Assembly: GCA_964346495.1 (NCBI GenBank)
Contig: CAYFUW010000089.1
Span: 1 to 8,035, forward strand
DNA from: JBGZFC01 sp964346495
Lineage (GTDB): Bacteria > Bacteroidota > Bacteroidia > Bacteroidales > Dysgonomonadaceae
Reading direction: 5' to 3'
DNA length: 8,035 nucleotides
Shown: positions 1 through 6,759 of the stretch, in pieces
How positions within the stretch are numbered: position 1 is the stretch's first letter
Layout: the number at the start of each line of letters is the position of its first letter
Made by a program: the position numbers and the translations under genes
The notes under the pieces: model-generated
Databases searched by the model: none
What the model was told of the DNA's origin: nothing
Seen by the model: only the letters and a program-made list of their open reading frames with translations

Positions 1-54
1 GGATAAAAAATCATTACTTTTGACTATTACACCGCACTTCACAAAAATATCCTA

Positions 55-62
55 TAACTTTG
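55..62 (+). promoter_or_regulatory. Possible Bacteroidota -7 promoter box
   Basis: TAACTTTG matches the Bacteroidota -7 consensus TAnnTTTG exactly and is followed by GCGCCCGAA, a context often seen after such boxes. No TTG lies at the expected 19-23 bp upstream; the nearest TTG (20-22) is 32 bp away, so only half of the promoter is supported. If used, it would give the gene at 273 a 5' leader of roughly 180-190 nt. I see no riboswitch or leader ORF in that stretch other than the short blocked frame at 252-272. Confidence 0.35.
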
Positions 63-251
63 CGCCCGAATTTTGCAAAAAATAAAATAACTGTAGAGAC
101 AATAAAAGAGACGAGTTCATATATCTTAAGCAACTGATATAAACCACATTACAACTCAGTATTTTTTTATAATTTGAACAATAAAACAACACTTTATATT
201 TCATCAGATTAAAACAAATAATTCATATATTAATTTAAATTACTTATTAAA

Positions 252-272
252 ATGAGAACAATTACACTTTAA
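252..272 (+). other. Upstream in-frame start blocked by TAA in the signal peptide
   Basis: ATG at 252 opens a six-codon frame (MRTITL) that ends with TAA at 270-272. The next codon is the ATG at 273, in the same frame, which begins the long gene. Read through the stop, the product would be MRTITL-x-MALALAAQLTYAQ: a basic Arg at position 2, a hydrophobic core and a TYA/Q cleavage site, which is a normal Sec signal peptide for a T9SS cargo. Changing one base (TAA to TTA, Leu) would restore it. The real start was therefore probably 252, and the stop is a nonsense mutation, a sequence error or, less likely, a regulated feature. Confidence 0.6.
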
Positions 273-1814
273 ATGGCATTAGCATTAGCAGCCCAGCTAA
301 CTTATGCACAAGTACCTGGAGATTTAGACCCAACTTTTGGTGAAAACGGTATAGTTCAAACAATGGTTGCACCAAATGAAAGCTGGGAAGCTGACATGGT
401 TCGTGGCATACTGGAACTTTCTAATGGAAAAATCCTTGCTTGTGGTACTGCCAGATTCAGCGGTATGTATAGAAAATCTGCATACGTAATGTACAATGCA
501 GACGGTTCTATTGACACATCTTTCGGTAACAATGGTATGATACTTATTACTCCGGAAGGAACTGAAGCTTATTATCAAAACTACGCTGCAGATGCAGTAG
601 AACTACCTGACGGAAGCATTATTTCTTCGGGACATGTTCACAACGCAGCAGTTGACTTATCAAGACCTTACTTAGTTAAATTTAAAGATGGTCAAATAGA
701 TACATCTTTTGGTAATAACGGAATTGCTCTTGGATGGTTACAATATAACTTAGGTGAAAAAATGGTATTACAAGAAGACGGTAAAATTGTTATTTCCGGC
801 TATCTTAATGATAATATTTCAGCTGTACGTTTCAACGCTGACGGTTCAATGGATAACACTTTTGGAGAAAACGGTTATGCAGAAATTATTGTACCGGGTG
901 CTGAAGGCTACTCATTCGCTAAAGATATAGTTTTGCAAAAAGATGGTAAAATTCTTCTTGGTGCATACTATGACGAGAGTGGAAACTGGAAATGGGTTGT
1001 TGTACGTCTTAACACCGACGGCTCTTTAGACTCAACTTTTGGAGAAGGTGGTTTGTCAAAATTGTCAGTAGGTTATGGCCACGATTTCGTTTTAGGAATT
1101 GATGTTCAAGAAGATGGCAAAATTGTAGTAGGTGGACACTCATGGGATGCTAACGACCCTGTTTTAAGATATAGCTTAGCTATTGCCAGATTAAACGAAG
1201 ATGGTTCAATTGACACCAGCTACGGAAATAATGGTATTTTTAGAAAAGGCTTCATACCTGAAGGATGCAGCTACCTTACAGGATTAGAAGTTGCTCCAAA
1301 TGGAAAAGTTTATGCAAGCTTCTCTGCACAAGAAAACATTCCGGGTTATAGCTTTAAATATGACATCGGCGTAGTAAGTCTTAACGAAGATGGTACATTA
1401 AACGATGAATTTGCAGGACAAGGATATGTTATTACAGACCTTAACCAACAAGAAGATCACTCTCAATGTATGGCTTTACAAAGTGATGGTAAAATATTAC
1501 AAGGTGCTATGTCGTTCAGTGATAACGGAACTCCTTTTGTAATTGCAAGATATATTACTGACATTACATCAGATATCAATTCTGCATTTGAAAACAAAGC
1601 ATCTTTCGTTGTTTATCCTAACCCTGTGCAAGATGTGTTGAACATTGCATTTGACGGCAACTTCAAAGTTCAAGTTTATGATATGTCAGGTCGTTTAGTT
1701 CTAACATCAAACAACAATCGCACAATTAATGTAAAAGGTATCGCAGCTGGAAGCTATATAGTTAAATTAACTGCCGACGGCAAAACATACACAGAACGCT
1801 TTATTAAATTCTAA
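273..1814 (+). CDS. Delta-60 repeat (beta-propeller-like) protein with T9SS type A sorting domain
   Basis: This is probably a secreted or surface-attached repeat protein; its ligand or activity cannot be read from the sequence. Residues 17-385 carry seven copies of the delta-60 motif (G-S-[ILM]-D-x-[ST]-F-G-x-[NG]-G), spaced 51-63 residues apart. Each is paired with a strand of the type LxxDGKIxxxG, for example LQEDGKIVISG near 166 and LQKDGKILLG near 221. Seven such units would suit a seven-bladed propeller, which is inference. Residues 446-513 form a typical T9SS C-terminal domain: VVYPNPVQDVLNI, then VYDMSGRLV, then a final GSYIVKLTADGKTYTERFIKF-type ending. Starting at 273 leaves only MALALAAQLTYAQ, with no basic N-region, so the native start was probably 252, now blocked by TAA at 270-272. 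The rest of the frame is intact. The gene is followed by the terminator-like structure at 1848. Confidence 0.85.
   Translation: MALALAAQLTYAQVPGDLDPTFGENGIVQTMVAPNESWEADMVRGILELSNGKILACGTARFSGMYRKSAYVMYNADGSIDTSFGNNGMILITPEGTEAYYQNYAADAVELPDGSIISSGHVHNAAVDLSRPYLVKFKDGQIDTSFGNNGIALGWLQYNLGEKMVLQEDGKIVISGYLNDNISAVRFNADGSMDNTFGENGYAEIIVPGAEGYSFAKDIVLQKDGKILLGAYYDESGNWKWVVVRLNTDGSLDSTFGEGGLSKLSVGYGHDFVLGIDVQEDGKIVVGGHSWDANDPVLRYSLAIARLNEDGSIDTSYGNNGIFRKGFIPEGCSYLTGLEVAPNGKVYASFSAQENIPGYSFKYDIGVVSLNEDGTLNDEFAGQGYVITDLNQQEDHSQCMALQSDGKILQGAMSFSDNGTPFVIARYITDITSDINSAFENKASFVVYPNPVQDVLNIAFDGNFKVQVYDMSGRLVLTSNNNRTINVKGIAAGSYIVKLTADGKTYTERFIKF
321..1427 (+). repeat. Seven delta-60 repeat units within the first gene
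   Basis: Motif starts fall at residues 17, 78, 140, 191, 250, 311 and 374 of the protein. The first six are close to DxTFGxNG (one has SYG). The seventh, TLNDEFAGQGY, is degenerate. The DNA copies have diverged, so this is an old protein-level repeat and not a recent tandem duplication. Confidence 0.8.
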
Positions 1815-1847
1815 TCGTTTATTGAAATAGAATTAATAGACTATTGA

Positions 1848-1951
1848 AGTGCCGGCGGATAAGCATAAGAGTTGTTAGAGATTACTTTAACAAATCGAGC
1901 TCCGAAACCTGAATAGGTAAAGAGTATGCTTATCTTCGGCACTATTTTTAT
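1848..1951 (+). terminator. Large imperfect hairpin with T-tail: terminator and possible structured RNA
   Basis: The left arm is AGTGCCG (1848-1854) plus GATAAGCATA (1858-1867). It pairs with TATGCTTATC (1925-1934) plus CGGCACT (1937-1943), giving 7 + 10 base pairs with a small GCG/TT internal loop. The run TATTTTTAT follows, as expected for Rho-independent termination of the upstream gene. The 57-nt loop is much larger than a terminator needs. It contains TTGTTA/TAACAA (1872-1877 with 1888-1893) and ACCT-GAAT-AGGT (1907-1918), so the whole can fold as a branched RNA. It begins 33 nt after the stop of the delta-60 gene and ends shortly before the next gene. I do not recognise a known RNA family. 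Confidence 0.6.
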
Positions 1952-1986
1952 ATCAAACAATCACAATCAAAAGAAAAACGAAAGAC

Positions 1987-3522
1987 ATGAAAAAAATATT
2001 TTTTTATCTCAGTTTTGTATGTGCTATACTTTTTTCAAGCACATTAAGCGCACAAGATGCACCAAAATCATCTTCACATCACCAACTTGGCTCCGAAATT
2101 AACTATCCTCTATCTCGATTATCTCCAAACGGACGCTATATGGGTGGTTGGAATAACGGCGTTTCTTCTATTTATGACAGCGAAACAGGACAGACCCTAT
2201 ATTCTATAGGTGGTAGTGGCGATGCTGTATATTTAGTAGGCATCAATGACGATGCAAGTATGTGGGCTTCACATGTTACTACATCAGGAATAAAATACGG
2301 CCTATACAAAGACGAAACATGGACATACCTGCCAAAACCAACCGGATATACTGGTGGATGGTTGAAACATGTAACTATGGACAACAAATATGCAATTAAT
2401 TCATACACCAAAACACTTGCAAACGGCAATTTAGATTCTGAGGCTTATCTATATGAACTTCAAGAAGACGGCAGCTATGAGTATACAAAACTACCCAGAC
2501 CTTTGAATGACTGCTGGACTGAATCGGAAGTATTTCACGTTGACCCAATGCGCATATCTACAGATGGTTCAATTATTCTCGGACATATGGTGGATGGAGA
2601 AAGTTTTTACATCTTACCGATAGTTTGGACAAGAAACGAACAAGGAGAATATGACTATAAAGTTAAAGCCGAATCTTTCTGCTTTAATCTAGAGTACCCC
2701 AGTCCCGGAAATCAACCTGATATCGATGAGATGGTTACTGCTCCGGAGGGAACTCCAGAGTATGACGAACAAATGGCTGCTTATAACGCTGCCGTAGAAG
2801 AGTGGAACGCATTGGCTGCTGATTTTTTAACAGGTATGGCTATTGCCGGTTATCCTACTATGGACAATAATGGTGTGACTATTGTTACTTCTTTATTTAC
2901 AGGCAACTCAAGCACAGGACACCAACCACTACTTCTTTCAACAGCTGACGACTCATACTCACTTATTGAGTACTTTATGACAAAATCGCAATATATCAGC
3001 GACAATGGTACACTTTTCATGATTAATGAGTTTTTTGACGGAATTCATCACAACGTAGTGTGCACACCTGGCAGTACAACTCCAATTGCTTTCAATGAGT
3101 GGCTACAAGCTGAATATGGACTAACAGTTGAGCCAATGTATTTACATGACATAAGAGTAACAGTTGGAACCCCTTCTATAAGTTTCGATGGCAAAACCCT
3201 TGCTTTCACACTAAAAGACGCTAACAACAAGTATTTAAATCACTACTATCGCTTAGCTGAAGGTCTAAACAACCCCACTTCAATAGAAACTATCGCACAA
3301 GACAATCATTTCCGTGTATATACAAATGGAAAAACATTGTATATTAACGAAAGCACTCCTTGCGATATTCGCATTATCGACATGGGTGGCAAAAGTGTGG
3401 CATACACATCTAATGTTTACGAGTCTCTCAACCTAAGCCATCTATCTGCAGGTGTATATATTGCAGCTGTAAAAAAACATGATGGAAAAACTGAATTCTT
3501 TAAAATATTTTTAGGAAACTAA
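1987..3522 (+). CDS. Secreted protein of unknown function with T9SS type A sorting domain
   Basis: A clear Sec signal peptide opens the protein: MKK, a hydrophobic stretch IFFYLSFVCAILFSSTL, and cleavage after SA near residue 22 (SAQ/DAP). Residues about 35-425 are rich in beta-strand and Gly/Asp turns (LSPNGRYMGGW, STDGSIILGH, DNNGVTIVTS, SDNGTLFMI, SFDGKTLAFTLK). This resembles WD40/PD40-like propellers, but I cannot assign a family. An acidic, probably helical insert sits at 243-281 (PEYDEQMAAYNAAVEEWNAL). Residues about 440-511 are the T9SS sorting domain: FRVYTNGKTLYINES, then IRIIDMGGKSV, then LSAGVYIAAV and KTEFFKIFLGN. No catalytic motif is visible. The start is set by the signal peptide; the region before it (1952-1986) is A-rich with no Shine-Dalgarno, as is usual in Bacteroidota. 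It lies 172 bp after another T9SS cargo gene, probably as a separate transcription unit because of the hairpin between them. Confidence 0.85.
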   Translation: MKKIFFYLSFVCAILFSSTLSAQDAPKSSSHHQLGSEINYPLSRLSPNGRYMGGWNNGVSSIYDSETGQTLYSIGGSGDAVYLVGINDDASMWASHVTTSGIKYGLYKDETWTYLPKPTGYTGGWLKHVTMDNKYAINSYTKTLANGNLDSEAYLYELQEDGSYEYTKLPRPLNDCWTESEVFHVDPMRISTDGSIILGHMVDGESFYILPIVWTRNEQGEYDYKVKAESFCFNLEYPSPGNQPDIDEMVTAPEGTPEYDEQMAAYNAAVEEWNALAADFLTGMAIAGYPTMDNNGVTIVTSLFTGNSSTGHQPLLLSTADDSYSLIEYFMTKSQYISDNGTLFMINEFFDGIHHNVVCTPGSTTPIAFNEWLQAEYGLTVEPMYLHDIRVTVGTPSISFDGKTLAFTLKDANNKYLNHYYRLAEGLNNPTSIETIAQDNHFRVYTNGKTLYINESTPCDIRIIDMGGKSVAYTSNVYESLNLSHLSAGVYIAAVKKHDGKTEFFKIFLGN

Positions 3523-3530
3523 CTTCAACT

Positions 3531-3539
3531 AAAGGAGGT
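3531..3539 (+). other. Orphan Shine-Dalgarno-like motif
   Basis: AAAGGAGGT is a full anti-16S match lying 9 nt after the stop codon of the upstream gene. The first ATG downstream (3564) is 24 nt away, inside the palindrome, and opens only a ten-codon frame. It therefore does not seem to serve translation of any real gene. It may be chance or part of the palindromic element that follows. Confidence 0.3.
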
Positions 3540-3550
3540 AACCAAAAATA

Positions 3551-3578
3551 GTAGAGACGGAGCATGCTCCGTCTCTAC
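3551..3578. repeat. Perfect 28-nt palindrome (GTAGAGAC...GTCTCTAC), probable dispersed repeat
   Basis: The arm GTAGAGACGGAGCA is followed directly by its exact reverse complement, giving 14 bp per arm with no spacer and a GCATGC centre. No T-run follows, so it is not itself an intrinsic terminator, although the next hairpin begins 6 nt later. Palindromes with GTAGAGACG ends recur between genes in many bacterial genomes, including cyanobacteria and Bacteroidota (from memory, not checked here). It sits between two convergent genes, a usual place for such elements. Confidence 0.7.
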
Positions 3579-3583
3579 ATGAT

Positions 3584-3621
3584 AAACGGGTAATGTAGTT
3601 CAAACTACAATACCCGTTTTT
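3584..3621 (+). terminator. Rho-independent terminator between convergent genes
   Basis: AAACGGGTAATGTAGT (3584-3599) pairs with ACTACAATACCCGTTT (3604-3619) with one A-A mismatch and a 4-nt loop, followed by TT. The 3' T-run (3617-3621) favours termination of the rightward T9SS gene. On the minus strand the hairpin ends in TTTATC, so it may also end the leftward sulfur-relay operon, whose stop codon lies about 25 bp away. Confidence 0.75.
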
Positions 3622-3646
3622 AAAATATGAAAAAGAATGATTATTA

Positions 3647-6094
3647 TTAAATAAAAAGATTTACGTTTGCATTATCGGCACGCTCCATATAGGTAGCAAC
3701 ACCACCTATAGTTACATTATCCATTAACTCCTCGGCTTTTACACCCATCACATCCATAGACATTTGACAGGCAATAAATTCCACTCCGTTGTCTATAGCT
3801 TGTTGACGAAGAGACTCTAACGAATCTATGCCTTTATCCTTCATAATAAAACGCATCATTTTACTTCCGGCTCCCGCCATATTCATTTTTGAAAGTTTTA
3901 GCTTTCTCGAGCTTGAAGGAAGCATCATTCCAAACATTTTGCCAAAGGTATCCTTTTCTACGACAGGTTTGTTCTCTTTCTTAATAACATTTAGTCCCCA
4001 GAATGTGAAGAAAATAGTAGTTTTCTGTCCTGTAGCTACAGCTCCGTTAGCAAGCACGAAAGTAGCAAGTGCTTTATCCAAATCATCACTAAACATTATA
4101 AATGTTTTACCTTTTTCTGTAGACTCTTTCTTTATATCACAAGCATCTGTAGAGCCTTTTTCGATAAGAACCGTAAATTTGCCCCTATCTTCAGAACTTG
4201 TAATAAACTGGTTACCTGTAGAGTTACACCATGCGTGTGAATCACGTGCAAATCCAGCATCTGTTGATACTATCTCTACCCTTTCGCCTTCTTGCATAGA
4301 GTCTATAGCCGCTTTCAACTTCATTATTGGACCCGGGCAAGATAAACCTGTAGCATCTACTTTCAAAACAGCTTGTCCTGCTTTAGGCAGTTGAGAATCG
4401 GAATGCTCAACACTAACAGCAATTGCAGCTCTCTGTTTAGGAGTTACAGGTGCAGTTGCAAATGAATAAGTTTTGTAACCTCCCGCAAGATTCCTTACGT
4501 TTGTGAAACCTTGACCTATCAGTATTCTTGCAGCCAAATAACCACGAAGTCCAATAGCACATGATGTTACAATAGGTTTATCACGAGGAATTTCATCAAG
4601 TCTGTCTCTTATTTCATTCAGCGGAATATTTACAGCTTCGGGAATTACCTTCATTGTAAACTCATCTTCCGTGCGCACATCTATAAATAATATTTCATCG
4701 TAATTTATCTGTTGCAATTCTCGCCAGGTTATTATCGGCATAGCACCTCTAATAATATTGTTGGCCACATATCCGGCAATAGCAACAGGATCTTTTGCTG
4801 AAGAAAAAGGTGGCGCATAAGCGTGCTCCAGCCTCATTAAGTCATAAACTGTACCACCGTTCTTTATAATTAAAGAAATCTGATCGATACGCTTATCTAC
4901 TCCGTCATACCCAACGATTTGTCCTCCATAAAGTTTCCCAGTTGTAGGGTCGAAAGTCAATTTCAAACTCATTGGCAACGCATCGGGATAGTAATCGGCA
5001 TGAGAATTAGAGTGTGTCCAGGATGACTTATAAGGGATACCCATCATTTTCAGTCTTTTAGCCGGAAGGCCTGTAGCTGCTACTGTCAAGTCAAAAACTT
5101 TAGCAATAGAAGTTCCTATGGCTCCTTCATATTTTGTTACATTTCCTAAAACCATGTTGTCTGCTACAATACGTCCCTGCCTGTTAGCCGGATTTGCCAA
5201 GTAGTTCAACCAGGGTTTCCCTGTTAGTGGATGAGGATACTCAATAGCATCACCAACAGCGTAAATATCTTTCGCTGAAGTTTGAAGATACTCATCAACC
5301 CAAATCCCACCTGTTTCTCCAATTTTCAATCCTGCATCAGAAGCAAGTTTTGTTGATGGACGAACACCGATAGAGAGTATAACTATATCTGCAACAAGCG
5401 GCTCTCCCGTTTTAAAATGAAGTTTTATTTGACCTGCCTCATTCGAGAATTTTTCCACTCCGTGTCGAAGATATAACGAAACTCCTTTTTCTATTAAATG
5501 CTGATGCACTTGCGAAGCCATTGAAAAATCGATAGGTGCCATTACCTGATCCGCCAATTCAACTATTGAGACATTTGCACCAGCATGATGTAGGTTTTCC
5601 GCCATCTCTAACCCGATAAATCCACCACCTACAACAACTGCATTTTTCACCTTACGTGAGTTGAGATAGTTTTTGATATTGTCTGTATCTCTAACATCAC
5701 GAAGTGTAAAAACACCTTCCTGGTTTATTCCTTCTAACGAAGGACGTACCGGATTGGCGCCCGGCGATAACAAAAGTTTGTCGAAGTTTTCTGAATATTC
5801 TGTTCCATCGGTTCTTCGTATCTTAACGGTTTTTGTTTCCGCGTTAATACCTACTACTTCACTCTGTACACGAACATCTACATTAAACCTTTGTCCAAAC
5901 GATTGTGGTGTTTGCACAAAAAGTTTGTCTCTGTCAGTAATAACTCCTCCAATATAATAGGGCAATCCGCAATTCGCGTATGAAATATGTTCACCTTTCT
6001 CAAGAAGAACTATTTCAGCCGACTCGTCGGCACGTCTAATAGCCGCGGCGGCTGTAGCACCTCCGGCTACTCCACCAATTATAACATGTTTCAT
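3647..6094 (-). CDS. Four-domain CoA-disulfide/persulfide reductase - rhodanese - TusA - DsrE2 fusion
   Basis: This is a cytoplasmic flavoenzyme predicted to use NAD(P)H and FAD to reduce CoA-disulfide, CoA-persulfide or polysulfide, and to pass sulfur along fused carrier domains. Residues 1-445 are the reductase: FAD-binding GGVAGG (7-12), SYANCGLPYYIGG with active Cys42, NAD-binding VVGGGFIG (153-160), FAD-contacting YAVGDA (278-283), and HAYAPPFSSAKDP (424-436), typical of CoADR/Npsr enzymes. Residues about 455-550 are a rhodanese with loop CAIGLRG and Cys512. Residues about 576-647 are TusA-like with LSCPGP (Cys586). Residues about 663-815 are DsrE2-like, ending in ACQMSMDVMG (Cys776). 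CoADR-rhodanese proteins are usually about 550-570 residues, so the last 250 are the added modules. All four reactive cysteines are present. It lies 45 bp after the marR-like gene on the same strand and is probably co-transcribed. The exact physiological substrate is not decided by sequence. Confidence 0.93.
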   Translation of the reverse strand: MKHVIIGGVAGGATAAAAIRRADESAEIVLLEKGEHISYANCGLPYYIGGVITDRDKLFVQTPQSFGQRFNVDVRVQSEVVGINAETKTVKIRRTDGTEYSENFDKLLLSPGANPVRPSLEGINQEGVFTLRDVRDTDNIKNYLNSRKVKNAVVVGGGFIGLEMAENLHHAGANVSIVELADQVMAPIDFSMASQVHQHLIEKGVSLYLRHGVEKFSNEAGQIKLHFKTGEPLVADIVILSIGVRPSTKLASDAGLKIGETGGIWVDEYLQTSAKDIYAVGDAIEYPHPLTGKPWLNYLANPANRQGRIVADNMVLGNVTKYEGAIGTSIAKVFDLTVAATGLPAKRLKMMGIPYKSSWTHSNSHADYYPDALPMSLKLTFDPTTGKLYGGQIVGYDGVDKRIDQISLIIKNGGTVYDLMRLEHAYAPPFSSAKDPVAIAGYVANNIIRGAMPIITWRELQQINYDEILFIDVRTEDEFTMKVIPEAVNIPLNEIRDRLDEIPRDKPIVTSCAIGLRGYLAARILIGQGFTNVRNLAGGYKTYSFATAPVTPKQRAAIAVSVEHSDSQLPKAGQAVLKVDATGLSCPGPIMKLKAAIDSMQEGERVEIVSTDAGFARDSHAWCNSTGNQFITSSEDRGKFTVLIEKGSTDACDIKKESTEKGKTFIMFSDDLDKALATFVLANGAVATGQKTTIFFTFWGLNVIKKENKPVVEKDTFGKMFGMMLPSSSRKLKLSKMNMAGAGSKMMRFIMKDKGIDSLESLRQQAIDNGVEFIACQMSMDVMGVKAEELMDNVTIGGVATYMERADNANVNLFI

Positions 6095-6139
6095 TGATAA
6101 TTTTTTTACAATATGTTAGTGAAAATATTAATTAGCAAC

Positions 6140-6487
6140 TCACTCTCCCATTACGATGTTTGGTTTCGAAATAGGAGAGTTGTAAATAGAGTCAATTTTA
6201 TCCATTCCCTTTCGTGTAAGAGAGAAATACATTTGTCGCTTATCCTCTTTCCCGCTTGAACGCTTAACAAATCCCTTATCTTCAACCGAGCCAATTACCT
6301 TTGAGGTATTTGATGCTTTTAGTGCCAACAGTTGACTGATTTCGCCCGAAGAAAGATTATCTTGCTCTTTGAGTGAACATAAAAGCATAGCTTCATTAAG
6401 ATTTATACCCAATTCGGCTTGCAACTCTTGCTCGAACTCTGCAATAGCGCGAGCTACATCTCTTATTTTACACAACTTTTTATCCAT
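6140..6487 (-). CDS. Short MarR-family transcriptional regulator
   Basis: This is a DNA-binding regulator, probably a dimer, likely controlling its own operon. Residues 30-70 hold the helix-turn-helix (LNEAMLLCSLKEQDNLSSGEI, then recognition helix SNTSKVIGSVEDKG). Residues 72-94 form the wing, with the characteristic EDKRQMYFSLTRKG. At 115 residues it is shorter than the usual 140-150: the long C-terminal dimerisation helices are mostly missing, and the chain ends in SKPNIVMGE. It has two cysteines, Cys6 in the N-terminal helix and Cys37 at the end of the helix before the HTH. Since the next gene handles reactive sulfur, thiol-based sensing is plausible but is inference. It is first in the operon, 45 bp before the sulfur-relay gene, with a good promoter and paired palindromes upstream. 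Confidence 0.88.
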   Translation of the reverse strand: MDKKLCKIRDVARAIAEFEQELQAELGINLNEAMLLCSLKEQDNLSSGEISQLLALKASNTSKVIGSVEDKGFVKRSSGKEDKRQMYFSLTRKGMDKIDSIYNSPISKPNIVMGE

Positions 6488-6529
6488 CTATTTTGTAAAA
6501 TTGAATTAATTCTATTAGTAATTACTTTA

Positions 6530-6560
6530 CAAAAGTATTATTTATTTTCCATTGGAACAA
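6530..6560 (-). promoter_or_regulatory. Promoter of the marR / sulfur-relay operon
   Basis: Read on the minus strand, TTG (6560-6558) is followed after 20 bp by TACTTTTG (6537-6530). This matches the Bacteroidota sigma consensus TTG-N19-23-TAnnTTTG at every fixed base. Transcription would begin roughly 35 nt before the MarR start codon at 6487, giving a short AT-rich leader without Shine-Dalgarno. Confidence 0.75.
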
Positions 6561-6574
6561 ATTTCCATTGGAAA
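6546..6574. promoter_or_regulatory. Paired operator candidates (two TTTCCATTGGAA copies) around the -33 box
   Basis: TTTCCATTGGAA occurs at 6546-6557 and again at 6562-6573, 16 bp apart start to start. Each copy is nearly palindromic about a central T; the second is the perfect form TTTCCA-T-TGGAAA (6562-6574). The 4-bp gap CAAA between them contains the -33 element, so a bound protein would block RNA polymerase. The natural candidate is the MarR protein encoded just downstream. The rest of the 272-bp gap to the next gene (6575-6759) holds no supported gene, and I found no full promoter consensus for the rightward gene. Confidence 0.65.
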
Positions 6575-6759
6575 TTGTTTTCACCAAAATCATTTATGAG
6601 AAAATATTCCTCAACAGATATGAAGTACGGGATAAAAATACATCAATAACGAGCTATAGACATGCCACTTAAAAGACGCAATAGGACAAATACGTTTCAC
6701 ATTTTGAACCTAATCCAATATTATTTGTTATAATCTTCAACAAGAAATATTATGGAGAT

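Noticed and set aside
1848..1943. Integron attC site
   Set aside because: The inverted repeat lacks the GTTRRRY / RYYYAAC core sites, and there is no integrase or cassette array in the window.
1848..1943. Hammerhead or other known self-cleaving ribozyme
   Set aside because: CTGAATAGG resembles the CTGATGA core only superficially; the GAAA and cleavage-site elements are not in the required order.
3828..4394. 188-residue open frame on the plus strand
   Set aside because: It lies wholly antisense to the TusA/DsrE2 part of the sulfur-relay gene, whose motifs are clear; the frame has no recognisable domain.
6419..6649. 76-residue plus-strand frame across the marR start and promoter
   Set aside because: It is antisense to the marR N-terminus and covers the operator-promoter region; low-complexity composition and no family match.
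6719..6727. -7 box for the acetyltransferase gene (TATTATTTG)
   Set aside because: It has three instead of two bases between TA and TTTG, and no TTG lies 19-23 bp upstream.
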